Shown: positions 35,640 through 46,882 of the stretch, one piece after another | Position numbering within the stretch: the stretch's first letter is position 1 | Layout: each line of letters starts with the position of its first letter | Source: Carex sylvatica | Lineage: Eukaryota > Streptophyta > Magnoliopsida > Poales > Cyperaceae | DNA: 64,000 nucleotides | Direction: 5' to 3' | Assembly (NCBI GenBank): GCA_964058845.1 | Contig: CAXKVR010000138.1 | Span: forward strand, 744,001 to 808,000 | Position numbers and translations under genes: made by a program | The notes under the pieces: model-generated | What the model was told of the DNA's origin: nothing | Seen by the model: only the letters and a program-made list of their open reading frames with translations | Databases searched by the model: none

Positions 35640-35850
35640 CCAGCAGACCGCCTGTGGCAGGGGCGGTCTGCTATGGTCCTGACCGCCTCTGCCACGGACG
35701 GTCCAATAGGGATGCCTATTTATTCGATTTCTCTCTCTCTCCTCACTCAAAATTCATTATATCACCCACTTCAGATTCAGAGAGAAGGGAGAAAGAGCTG
35801 AAGGCGATTTTAGGCGATTTTATGGACGACTGCAGCTACAGGTAATTTAA
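35640..35850 (+). repeat. Internal copy of a MULE leader (TIR-like) inside MULE A
   Basis: CAGACCGCC...GGCGGTCTG forms a small hairpin, then GACCGCCTCTGCCACGGACG, a TC-rich tract and GGCGATTTTAGGCGATTTT ending at a splice donor CTACAG/GTAATT. The same order (GACCGCC motifs, ATGCC, TTTCTCTCTCC, ATTATA, GGGCGATTTTT, CGACAG/GTATT) occurs at 46,525-46,770 in the leader of MULE B's transposase. So this is a family leader sequence located in the middle of MULE A. Confidence 0.55.
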
Positions 35851-36178
35851 ATAATTTTTTTAAATAATTTTTTGAAATAATTTTTAATTATATTATAATT
35901 AGTGTATGTTTTTTTTGTTGTTGAAATGATGGACAGTAGCAAAAGAGGTAATGAGAATGCCAAATGTCACTGTAAAAAAATACTTTTTCTGAAAAGATTT
36001 GGTATCCAATTATCTACTTAAACCCCCCCTTTCAGACGATGACTTTGTTGAAAATCCATACGGATATGGACTGAAAAAAGAGAAAATTGATAAGCCGAGC
36101 ACATCCTTGGGTGTCACTAATGGGAAGTCGACTGCTAAGAAGCGGGCTGCTAAGAAGCCGGCGGCTGCTAAGAAGTAG
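35822..36178 (+). CDS. Small lysine/alanine-rich ORF with H1-like tail inside MULE A
   Basis: Simplest model: exon 35,926-35,947 (MMDSSKR) joined to 36,036-36,178 (54 aa). An alternative uses ATG 35,822 (MDDCSY), the donor at 35,841/35,842 and an 11-nt middle exon 35,937-35,947, and also stays in frame. The last exon follows a good acceptor (CCCCCCCTTTCAG). It gives DDDFVENPYGYGLKKEK and then a basic tail, STAKKRAAKKPAAAKK, ending in TAG. The tail resembles the C-terminal arm of histone H1 (AKKPAAAKK); no globular domain is present. Unlike the neighbouring transposon genes it has no stop or shift. It may be a captured host exon set or a MULE accessory protein; its function is unknown. Confidence 0.4.
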
Positions 36179-36424
36179 GGTTTTATATCCATCAACATAT
36201 GTTTTATGTTGTAAGATATTTTTCAATGTATCTTATTATCATGTGTGACAATTAATTTATCATACTGTATGGCGTATAGTTCTGAATTAGTTTAAAATAG
36301 TTCAACAATATAATTAAATTACAGCAGTTCAACAATACAACTAAAGTTGAACAATACACTTAAAGTTGAACAATACAATTAAAGTTCGTAGCTTACTTTC
36401 ACACTAGCAATAGAGTGAAGAACT

Positions 36425-39400
36425 TCATCTGGCCCGACGTGCGAATAAACCTAAAAAACGACCAGATTTTCTTGTACCAGCTGCAGGTGCGGCATTACTT
36501 GTAGATGCTTGGCTACTAGATGATTGGCTCACAGGAGGTGGGGATGTGTTCTACCAGTTGCTTCAGCAACAACTCTAGCATTTTCTCTTTCATTGTGTGC
36601 ATTTATGGCATCTGGACATAACAATACAATTCAGTTATTACTATAATAAAATCATAAATTATTTTTATACAAAAAAATATATACTTGCTATGCGCCTTTC
36701 AGAAACAGAACGACGAGCTCAATTTCCCGACGGTCGCCTACTGCCCATCTCGTCCATGGTCATTACAACACGCTTGTGTCTCCTCCTCCCCTTTCTTATC
36801 CATCCTTCTGAAGGAAGTATTCTATCACCGACATATACAGGCCACTCATGCTGATCAGAATAAGAATGGAAAGATCCACCCCAAGTGGAAGCAAGGTAAT
36901 CAGTACGATACATGTCAGCAACATAGTGATCCTCACAGTAGTTTCTCACTCGGCATACCACCATCACGTGACTACAGGGTATGTGACTTAGTTGGGGTCC
37001 TTGGCATGTACAGGTTACCGCCCTGGCATCTCTGAATTTAACCACGTACTTGCAAGCCCTCTTCACAAACTCCATGGTGTCATCTGGTTTGCAGCTGGTA
37101 GGAACGTATTCATTTGGATTTTGCACTTTGAATTCTGTACCATCATTCTCCATCGGGATCACGTTCATAGTTGCACCTTTGTCCCTGTGTTATTTTAGTT
37201 TCTCCTCCACCCTTGTTGAGAATGACTGGTTCATCCTTATTAATTCTGCGGCCTTAGCACGCCGTTCTTGAAACCAGGCATTTAACCTGTAAAATGTGTC
37301 TTCTACAATTGCAGCCACAGACAACATCCGGCTCTACTTGAATACTTCATTCAGCGACTCGGACCCGTTGGTGGTCATAATTCCCCAACGCCAACCTCCA
37401 TCACGAGATTGATATATTTTCTCGTATGCTGGTTCTTCGTTGACATCTCGGAGATTATTTTTGCCGACCTTCATTAAGTAAAAGATTTGCCTTTGGCATG
37501 TACTACAGAAAAATAAGAAAATAAAATAATATAAGTAAATAATTGTAGTAAAAAACCGTCGTCTAAAAATACAATAATATATGTAAACAACTGCAATATA
37601 TATACCTTTGCAAAACTGCGAGTCATCTCTACCACTCTTCTCGGCTTTTTCTTTCTGCAATTTCGTCTAAATGTTTCTAGAACTCACTTGTCATTTTCGG
37701 TTGCCTTGGAAAGGTTCTCCGCAATGTGTTGCATACACAACCTGTGCACACACTCACCAGTACGTGTTGACCAACCAAAATCTTCACGATCAAACACAAA
37801 TTTTATTCCTTTGTGCTGGTCTGATATCACACAGAAAAACTTTCCTTCCCCAATCACCCGTCTTCTTAAAAACTGCATAAAGAATCCTCAGTTCTCACCA
37901 TCCTCTTTACGAACAATTGCAAATGCCAAAGGCAACAACTAGTTCTCAGCATCATATGCACATGTTATTAATAACCTCCCCTCATAACGGTCAGACATGA
38001 AGCATGCATCAATGCTGATAACGAGTCTGATGTATGGCACAGCTTGGATACAAGCACCAAAAGCCCATGCTATGCCCTTGAATTGTTGAGCTCCCTCTAT
38101 TAGCACTCCTTCCTTATCAAAAAAGGGGCCATGCCACCTCTCATATACAGTACTGATATTTGTACTTGCCATGCCCTGGAGCAATGGTGCCAGATAGCCG
38201 TATGAATCCTTCCAACTACTGAATATTCTGCAAACTGCAAGTTCACGACCTCTCCACAACCTGTTGTATTTTGGGGTTACATATTTGTATTTGTGTCTGA
38301 CGGTTCTAGCCACCGCCTTAATGATCATGGATGAGTCCTCCTTAATGTCTTCCTCGATTGCATCGGCAATTAGTGATGCCGTCAGCTGTGAATGGTCTGT
38401 CCTTGTGGATGCAGACTTGCATGTATGGGGTGGTTCACACTTCTTAATCATCCATGCTTCTTCGGCACCCGCAGGGGTTGCAAAAAAGCGAAACTCGCAC
38501 CACGGATGAGTTTTACATAGCACAACTAACCTTGTTCGATCCCTTTTGTATATTTTACATTCCCAGTTGTCGTGAACATGAGTCTCGTAGATTTTTTTTA
38601 TAAGTTCATCTATCTTGGTATAAAGTTGCCCTGGGGCAAGTTCATCATTGTATACAATACGAGGGCTAAAATAACTAATGTCTGCCTCTTCAAAAGCTAT
38701 GGTATCGTTGAATGTGGCGACCGGATGCTTATTTTCCCGACCTCTAATTGGGAATTTTTCTTCCCTGGATAAACCTGGTACATTTGCATCGCCATCTGAT
38801 AAGTCATCGAATTCCCAAATCCCTTCGTATTCATCCCCCGTTTCTATTTCCCTTTCTGGTATGGCATTAATAGCATCAACATTAATATCAATATCAGTTT
38901 GATTAACGGGTACCGATCCTGACTCTGGCATAGTTGAAAATCTAGGGATTATGGGTGTCTGTCTGGGTGGTGGTGGTAACTCTTCAGTATTTTCAGGGGA
39001 GTTGTGGTACCCGAAGTTGTCATAACCGGGGCTGTGGTACCTCTGGTTGTCATAAGGGGGGTGGTGGTGGTACCCCTGGTTGTCATAAGGGGAGTGGTGG
39101 TGGTACCCCTGGTTGTCATAACGGGAGTGGTGGTGGTACCCCGGGTTGTCATAACCCGAATTGTCATAACTGGAAGGTCCATCCCCGGCCGCACTAGAAG
39201 GTCCAGCCCCGGCCCGGGGAATCCTCTTTGAATATATGTCCATTACGGAGACCCCACTATACTCAAATTGAGTGTACACAACTCTCCACAAATTCACATC
39301 TGTTATTGGAACCTCACAAAGTAAGGTCTACTCCCCGTCCCACCCCTTTGTGAGTTGTCAATCCGTGTAGCCAATTCTATTTCATACCTATTGGGGTTTA

Positions 39401-39545
39401 CAGCAGTCTTTTCGTATATTATCTGCTTGAGTTTCTGAAATGTGGTATTTTCATTAACCTCGAAGCCAAATGCCGCGTCTTTCGTGTAATACACGCTATT
39501 TACACCCTTTTGTAGCTTGCCGCCCATATACAGTGCAACTAACAT
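36425..39545 (-). pseudogene. MuDR-type transposase of MULE A, degraded
   Basis: ATG at 39,545 starts MLVALYMGGKLQKG; the C-terminus ends FARRAR with TGA at 36,425. Order: N-terminal MuDR domain; a Tyr/His/Pro/Gly repeat region (39,000-39,165); a zinc-binding region (CKIYKRDRTRLVVLCKTHPWC); the MULE DDE core with D in VISIDACFMSD, D in VISDQHKGI and E in NGSESLNEVF; and a SWIM zinc finger (CTCQGPQLSHIPCSHVM). Breaks: a one-base loss near 39,300; TAG after CAYDAEN at about 37,940; TAG at about 37,338; TAA at about 37,190; and introns or gaps near 37,500-37,610. All three catalytic acidic residues survive, but the chain cannot be read through. The 452-codon piece 37,939-39,297 is the longest open part. 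Confidence 0.88.
39000..39165 (-). repeat. Coding minisatellite in the MULE A transposase
   Basis: A roughly 30-36-bp unit encodes YDNQGYHHHSP-like repeats, with about six to seven copies including degenerate ones. The unit carries TACCACCACCACTCCCCTTA. MULE B has only about three to four units at 47,258-47,360, so copy number differs between relatives without breaking the frame. Confidence 0.85.
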
Positions 39546-39796
39546 CTTTTACTTAACAAACTATATTTAAAAAATAATTTTATAAGTATTATAGTAATTG
39601 TTCAGTAATTATAACGAGCACAATAATAAATGGCTAATTAAAAAAAATAAAAATAAAAAAATACTTGTTGCTACAGTAATGCTACAGTCATTCAACATTA
39701 ATACTAATTAATACTACAGTAATTGACTAATTAGTAATAATTAAAAAGAATTTACAAAATAATACCTGTCGTTACAGGAGACGGGCGGTTGGCAGT

Positions 39797-40068
39797 TTTT
39801 TTTTTTTTTTTTCCTTTTTGGTTCGGAATGAGGCAGAGAAGAGAGAGGGAGGGAGGGAGGGTTCACGGGCTAGGAAAATATATTAATAGTGGACCGCCTG
39901 CTGGGGGGGCAGTTTGCTTGGGGAGAGAACCGCCCGTGGGCCTGGCGGTTTCCTTCAATATATGGGCTGCCCGTGGGCCTGGCGGTCGGGGTATTAATAA
40001 AAAAAAAATCAAACACAGGAGTATTGTTAAAATTTTATTATTTTTAAAGGATATTAATAAAAATGGCC
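39797..40068 (-). repeat. MULE A right TIR
   Basis: Reverse complement of the left TIR, with one GC-rich unit instead of the expanded minisatellite. It ends ...TAATAAAAATGGCC, followed by the target duplication ACTTGTGAGG. Confidence 0.85.
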
Positions 40069-40474
40069 ACTTGTGAGGAGAATTAAAATTTGGATCTTTA
40101 AGTACAACTAGGACTATTTTTTAGCTAATTGTACTCTCTTATTTCTCATATGTTTTTATTTTGAAGGTGTATTTGGATTCTTAGAATCTCATTTTGTCAT
40201 GGGTCTGCTATTTTTATTAATATTCAACATTAAATATAAAATAACAAAATTGTCCAGATTAACTGAGTATTTATAAAAATGTCCGGACTAGTCAAAAAGT
40301 GGCCGTTGAGAACAAAATTGGGACCGACCAAAAAATAGTCGGTTGAGAATCAACATTTTTTTTTAGAAAATGTTATGATTTTTTTAATTAAAATATTGGA
40401 AATATTTCTTATATTTCTTTGAAAATAGATGAAATACTATATAATTTGATTTAATCCGGATCAACATTTTTTAG

Positions 40475-40875
40475 GCCTGATTTTTCGAGACTGTAAGAAA
40501 AATTAAAATATTTCTGTGTGTTATTGGATTTTTTTTTTAAAATATGAGTTATTGATCTCGGTTCAAAAGTCACTTTAAGGTAAATACATAAAATATTGTG
40601 ATTCTTCTAGTATATTTAATTTTTAAAAAGTTGTATCTATCTTGAAAAAATAAAAAAATGTAGACAAAATGATTGTTAAAAAAAAAATCAAAATAGATAC
40701 AACTTTAAAAAATTAAATGTACCAGAAGGATCAGAATTTTTTATGTATTTACCTAGAAATAACTCTTGAACAGGGATCAATAACTCAAATTCAAAGCATT
40801 TTTATTTTCTTCCAATAACACACAAAGAAATATTTTAATTTTTCTTACAGCCTGAAAAATTCGATCTGAAAAATA
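40475..40875. mobile_element. Foldback element with about 190-nt arms
   Basis: The left arm (CTGTAAGAAAAATTAAAATA, TGTGTTATTGGA, GAGTTATTGATC, GTAAATACATAAAA, AGTTGTATCTAT) is repeated inverted in the right arm with few differences. Outer edges are uncertain and no target duplication was found. The two arms meet at about 40,660-40,690. Confidence 0.65.
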
Positions 40876-40935
40876 TTAATATGGGTTATTTGTTTACGGT
40901 ATTTCTGTTAAAAGAAATAACTCAAATAGTATTTG

Positions 40936-42200
40936 TCACGACCCGCTAGATGGTAAAGTTTATCACAAGCATGTGATTCTTATCCACCGCGTGCTTTACA
41001 AGAACAGTATTCATTGATTTTGTGAACTATAAACAACAACCGTAAACCGAGAGAGAAAATAAATTAACGAACTGATCAGACAATTCGATAACACGTGAAT
41101 TAGTAACTTTTCTCTTTCACCTCACCCGTCTATTTATAGGCAAATGAAGAGGTTCACCAAAAGACCGAAATGCCCCTCAAGTTTTGGATATTCACCATGC
41201 GTGCCATGGGTGTGGTGGTTTTGAAGGAAGTAACAAAATTTAATTTTTGCACTTAGGCCCAAAAATCAAATCGATTTGGGCTTTTCATTTTAATTAAGGC
41301 TTTAACTGTTAATGGGCTTTAAACCCATAATTTAAATCTAAATCAAATATATATATAATTGTCATGTACAATTATATTTCTCTCGGTTGTTGTTTCGATA
41401 ACTTTTATACAATGTACCGTGTGCGTTTATAAATTAACCTTTTGTTTTTGCTTTGCCATTTTTACATGACATTTATAATTTAATTATAACATGTATAATT
41501 AATTATAACCATCTTATTATTAATCATAATCAATAAGATTCTCCGATTAACTCCTATATGGTGTGACCCAATAGGATCTGTGTTATGTTGGTAAATAGAA
41601 TTAAAACTATTTTAACTTCTATAATCATAGGAGGCATCTGACATATGCACTATGACCATCCAATTACACAGATGATGATGTACTGTATAATATCACGATC
41701 CAGTAAACTATTTTACTTGTGTCTGTTTTATGGTCTCATAGCTATTAGATCAGTTTCAATGTAGGTGTGTGTCATTCTTGCCAACTTAATATTTTCTTGA
41801 TCTTGAGCAAATTATCAAATATAATTACTCTTGTAATTATACTGCTAGCAGATAATCTTACTCTATCAAGGGGCCCAGTGATGCTACAACACGTATAGAG
41901 ATACGAGAGACAATAGTACTTTTGGTAAATCACCACTTTCTCAGCTAAGCTATGCATACGGAAATGCTACCGTAATAACTGCTTTTTACTGACAGTGTTA
42001 GATAACACTCACACATACACATCTCTTAGTAGGAACGATGAATACATCATACTGTAGAACTTAATACTGAATGAAAACATTAATGACACGAACACAATTC
42101 CATTTAATGTTTCATTCGGGGTCTGTCAAAAATCATGTTCCTAAAATACGTATCTATATGATTAAAATGACAACTCTTGTCAGTGGTTTGTAAAACTTGA
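40936..42200. repeat. Probable LTR-retrotransposon-derived sequence, unclassified
   Basis: It begins TGTCACGACCCGC, an LTR-like start, and has a TATTTATAGG promoter-like motif at about 41,133. It is long, non-coding and of different composition from its surroundings. I could not find the other terminus or a target duplication, so this is tentative. Confidence 0.3.
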
Positions 42201-42489
42201 CCATTTTTTAATCCACATACTAACTTTGTAGCGGTCAATTAGTGTTTCTGCTAATTATCTTAGTTAGTGACTTTTAAGAATATATATCATCTATATTATG
42301 GAGTTTCACAATTCCAGTCATGAACTCGAAATGATCCATAAATGTAATAATACTCAAGGCAACAAAATGATATATAATTAAACATTCAATTCATGAACAA
42401 AGCTTTATATGATAAATTATCGTATTATTAACTTCTAGATTATTACAAACTAACATATGAGTAGCTCGACTAATCGATCAATTAATCGT

Positions 42490-42740
42490 TCGCGGCAATC
42501 AACCCGTTACAAATTATCTATTTTTCGTCTATACGGCCAATTAGTTGGTCATTTTTTGTTTTTTTTTGCATTTATATGTTATATGTATTATACTTTGTCT
42601 TGTTTTATATGAGTTCTTCTAAATAATTTTATTAATTAGCAATGAAACTAAACTAAATTAAATTTATTTGATAAGTTTAATAAATTAAATTAATTATTGT
42701 TTAATAATTACAAATATATGCACATAATTTTAAGAATAAT
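42490..42740. repeat. Dispersed repeat, inverted copy of 3.69-4.0 kb
   Basis: Blocks such as CCAATTAGTTGGTCATTTTT, TATTATACTTTGTCTTG and AATTTATTTGATAAG are the reverse complement, in reverse order, of the 3.7-4.0 kb repeat. Confidence 0.55.
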
Positions 42741-42798
42741 TATATGAAATCCCCCACTCTCATCCTCTCATCACCCCTCATCTCTTAAACTCCCCATA

Positions 42799-43355
42799 CA
42801 TGTTTTTAGAGGTGAGTTTTTTTTCTTTTTTCAATATCGTCCATATTTCTCACGATCTATGAGGAATTTTGCGAATCTAAAATCACGAACGTATTCTATG
42901 CAATTTTATCTTTCAAATGAGATCCATGATAACATACTTTCGGGCTCATCGTCACATAAGTATTTATACTTCATCGTGCAAGTATTTATACCTATACTTG
43001 CAAGTATTTATCCCCAATTGTGTTTAACTTTCATAAACTAACTTAACTAACTAGTTTAATTATATTTATTCAAAATATTGTGGTCTTCCAAGTTTAATTA
43101 AATTCATAGGTGTAAATACTTGGAAGATAATAAATTAATACTTGCAAACTAAAATATTAATACTTGCATGTCTAACTTGATATGACTATATGAGGGGGCT
43201 ATTCAAACTATATGGGGGGACCACTCAAACTATATGGGGAGAAGAATCATACACGTTTTTAGAGTTGAGTTTTTTTTTTTTTCAATGTCGTCCACATTTC
43301 TCACAATTTATGAGAAATTTTACGAATCTAAAATCACAAACGTATTCTACGCAAT
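42799..43355. repeat. Pair of about 105-bp direct repeats
   Basis: 42,799-42,903 and 43,252-43,355 are direct copies (GTTTTTAGAG, ATTTCTCAC, CGAATCTAAAATCAC and CGTATTCTA are shared) differing at about a dozen sites. The interval holds AAGTATTTATAC-type repeats. This is perhaps the two ends of a small non-autonomous retroelement; no TG...CA termini or target duplication were identified. Confidence 0.55.
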
Positions 43356-43771
43356 ACTTTTCTCGATGAATAGTGTTTTTTGCTGAATTCTGCAGTTTAC
43401 GATATTTCTGGTAAAAGAATTAAATTGCTCTTTAGTTAGTTCTGGTGGATAACCGATAGAGGTATCAGACATCTGATACTCCGAGGCGAGACATTCATCA
43501 GATTCGGTCTTCTCGGTCTGCTGCATTCCAATTAGAGTTTGAAAATAAGGTATAAATATGTTATATTAATCTATTTAAATTGTAAATAGATTAAAGCTTT
43601 AGAAATTAATTATGGAGTAGATCTGTAAAAGGATTAAAAGGAATTTTGATGTCAAAGGAATATGAAAGTTGGACCGCCTTGAAATATTTCCTGACATACC
43701 CCGTTTAATCCTTGGCTTAAGTTAGAAGTAAAAATTTTTTTTTTTGCTCTTTCCCCATCTTATGCTAATCA

Positions 43772-44160
43772 ATGAATTTGAAATGTCAAAACCCAACATC
43801 ATCTATGTCAACTAGTCCAAATGTCATGTACCATCACATGATGTCAATACGGATAGTATTATTTGCATGTATTGTGATCGTTGACAGAATTTCAACGAAC
43901 AATTGTGCAAAATTGATATCAAATTCAGGAGGATATATTAATCACCATCGTCAACAACAACTTCGTAATGTTGTTGAGAGGACATTTGAAATTTTAAAAA
44001 TACATTTCAAAATTATGAGAATGATTCATCGATCCTTATAAATAGAGACAACAATGTCTAATTGTTATAACATGTTGCGTATGTATAATTCTATCAAGCG
44101 TCAAAATGAGATTGAAGTCAAAAATGATATTTTTTTTAGATGATGAACAATATATCACAA
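43772..44160 (+). pseudogene. PIF/Harbinger transposase remnant
   Basis: The frame at 43,772-44,041 ends NHHRQQQLRNVVERTFEILK...FKIMRMIHRS. This matches the C-terminal LRN-x-ERxFG-x-LK-x-RF-x-IL region around the last acidic residue of the PIF/Harbinger DDE domain (E in VVERTF). Following frames (YNMLRMYN) continue the similarity past stops. The upstream catalytic part is unrecognisable, so this is a decayed fragment. Confidence 0.5.
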
Positions 44161-44853
44161 ATGATGGAGAAGATGAAGATGTCGAGCAATCTAGCTAACT
44201 ACGGAACTCAACGAAATACTTGAAAACTTGTTTCGAACATGCATTAGGAATGCGTTGTGGAAAAATATGCAAAGCGACAACATAAACTGTCAAAGACGTA
44301 AAAATTAAGCTCTTCTAATTTAATTGCTATTTATCTTTGAAATTAATGTATTGTGTGAACTATTTTAATTTTGGTACTATTATTCAACATAGTTTAATGC
44401 ATATAGTTTAATTTTGTAATTCATCGTACTGACAACTATAGTAACATAATTCGCATATAATTTGTGTATAATTCATGTATAATTCATTTTCTTGACACCT
44501 ATGAACCGAACACCAAATGAAATGCAAAAAAAAATGTATTATATATTTTATTCGCGAATAAAAAATGAATCACAAATTTTTCGCGAAAAAAATGCTAAAA
44601 AATATATATATATATATTTTTTTTTTTTTTTGCTTTCTCGTGATACCAAATTATTTCTAAATCACAAACTTTTAACTCCATCAAACCGAATATGAAATAT
44701 TCATTTGTCCCTGTACTAACAACCAACTACTGTATAACTCAGATGCATTAATTTAATTGTATATCTCTGCTTTTTATGTGTCAAATGTGATCTCCTTAGT
44801 AAAATTTAAATTTTTAATCCTAAGCCCTTAATCTATCTAATCAAACAAGATCC

Positions 44854-46126
44854 TGTTGGCTTTTGGAGCTCTCGACTTATCTGTTTGACTAGATTTACAA
44901 AACATACATAAATTGCATTTAACAGTTCCCTTAAGTTGAGATGTATGCAGGTTCATAAGATTTATAAATGCAACAAGACTGTTGAGGCTATTGAGGCTAT
45001 TTCCTTTATCCTTGAGATAACTGACTGCATCACTGCTCAAATGATGGCCAAGACTTTACAATCAACATCTACTCTTAACAAGCTTTCCGAAAAGTGGTCA
45101 TATGCCAAAATCGGACACTCGAGCACTAAGATACGCCTGTTTGAAGAGTGCTGAAGTTCTAGAACATTTGCTGACCATTATAACCGCATAAAATCGATAT
45201 TAGCAGCTCCAGCCACTTGTTGAAACAGAGCTGGACCGTTGCCAGGATCGTTGCAACGGTCATGGACCGTCATGGTTTTGTCAGCCTGCGCATCTTTCGT
45301 ATTTTGACCACCGTTTGGTCATACGAATTCTGATTTGAGTGACTCAAAGCTTGAATTCTCAGGAGATCGAGATCTACAACTTCTATGTATTAACCTTGTT
45401 CAGAATATTAACAGATGGATCGGTATAAGCCGTAGAAGACAGACGTTAGATATAGAAACAAGAATAAACCTAGATTTGCTTCTCTCCCTTTATATAGAAG
45501 GCAAAGCTAGGTTTCTAGGGTATGCTCCCGCCGTCAAAATTCATCTCCTCTATTCATAAGAGAGCCACCATGGTTGATAGATCTTAAACTTCAATACTCA
45601 TTCAACAACCGAAGATCTCCTCCACCATATTCAATTAACTTCAATAATCCGAGTGATTTGTGAAAGATCTTTATTTACTACAAACACTTTGTAACCCTTC
45701 GAGCCTTTGTGCTCACCCTTGTTATCTTGAGTCTCGCGCTCACCCGACAATCCTTGATTCATCGCGAATCAGATTGACCAACCCGAGCCTTTAGTGCTCC
45801 TTGTTCGGGCCGTGCGACTTCCCATAAGTTTGTAAGGGCTCACCGGTTTCACCTTGTATTCTTTTCTCATTGGGTAAAGAAAGGGTGTCATCTCGAAGGT
45901 CGCGGGCCCCGGAGACGTAGATGTTAGTGTCAAACTCCGTAAACAACTCTCATGTCAAGTGTCTCTAAACTCTACTATTTACTTTATTTATTTTATATTT
46001 TAGTTTATGACAAAATTATTCTAAATTTCTGCCAAGAATAACTTTACAACACACTCGAACTTTATAATTTAGATTAAATTTTAAAAAGACCTATTCACCT
46101 CCATCTAGGTGCCTTTGGGACCAACA
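44854..46126 (+). mobile_element. Solo LTR, 1,273 bp, with 5-bp TSD
   Basis: It starts TGTTGGC and ends GGGACCAACA (TG...CA with TGTTGG/CCAACA inverted termini). A perfect 5-bp duplication GATCC flanks it at 44,849-44,853 and 46,127-46,131. A CCTTTATATAGAAGG promoter motif lies at about 45,487 on the plus strand. The 3' part, CCTATTCACCTCCATCTAGG, resembles the ends of plant Ty1/copia-type LTRs. No primer binding site or coding region follows, so this is a solo LTR left by LTR-LTR recombination. The small reading frames inside (44,936-45,154 and 45,335-45,559) are not genes. Confidence 0.8.
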
Positions 46127-46441
46127 GATCCTTGGGTGCATTTGAGTGGCAAGGAATAACAGGGTTAGGTAGGTTAACGACTATTTCATGTCTGGATAAA
46201 AACAACCACTATTCTGCTAACTCATTAAAATGTTGAGTTAGTAGCTATTTCAAATTCAGAATTAGTACGCTATTCTCATTAATCTCACTCTCTATTCAAA
46301 CATACTCTAATTAAGAAAGTGAGACACAAGGGAGAAAGACAAATTAAATGAACTCTAGAAGAAAAAATCTTACTACCGACCAAATTGGTAATGATCTCAC
46401 ACTTAAGAGACATGGAAATAAGTTTTGTTTATGTATATTAT

Positions 46442-46665
46442 CGGCCATTTTTATTAATGCCCTCTCCAAAAAACAAAATTTTAAAAATAATTCTACATCT
46501 GATTTTATTTTATTTATGCCCTGACCGCCAGGCCCACGGGCGGCCCAAAATTACAGTGAAGTGCCCGTCCCAGAGGCGGCCCAAAACCCCAGTGGAGCGC
46601 CAGCAGTAGAGGCGGGTCATAAGCCTAGTGAGGCGCCCCGCTTACAGGCGGGCCATATGCATGCC
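46442..46665 (+). repeat. MULE B left TIR
   Basis: Pairs with 54,236-54,454. Shared blocks include CTGACCGCCAGGCCCACGGG, CAAAATTACAGTGAAG, CCAGTGGAGCGCCAGCAGTA and CCCGCTTAC. The two TIRs differ at roughly 10% of sites by eye. Confidence 0.85.
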
Positions 46666-46882
46666 TTTTAACCCTGATTTTTCTCTCTCCTGCCCACTCC
46701 AACCATTATACCATCACTTCCGGGTATCACAGCAGAAGCGGGCGATTTTTTTTAGCGAAAAGCGACAGGTATTGTTTAAATTATTTTTAATTATTAGTCA
46801 ATTAGTCAATTACTGTAGAATTTACTGTACAATTACTGTAATACTTATAATTTTTTTTTAAATATAGTTTGTTAAGGAAAAG

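Larger units (their letters stand above)
30456..40068. mobile_element. MULE A: composite Mutator-like element with PMD and transposase genes
   Basis: The termini CGGCCATTTTTATTAATA (left) and TATTAATAAAAATGGCC (right) are inverted. The 10-bp direct repeat ACTTGTGAGG lies at 30,446-30,455 and 40,069-40,078. TIRs extend roughly 270-430 bp inward (30,456-30,888 and 39,797-40,068). The element holds two convergent gene remnants, a plant mobile domain gene (+) and a MuDR-like transposase (-), with an extra leader-plus-small-ORF module between them. MULE B (46.4-54.5 kb) is a relative in the opposite orientation. PMDs carried by Mutator-like elements are known from other plants; this arrangement and the internal module are what can be seen here. 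Confidence 0.9.

Noticed and set aside
38949..39231. Gly/Val/Thr repeat frames on both strands
   Set aside because: Alternative frames of the transposase minisatellite.
44936..45559. Two 72-74 codon frames
   Set aside because: Both fall inside the solo LTR and match no protein family.
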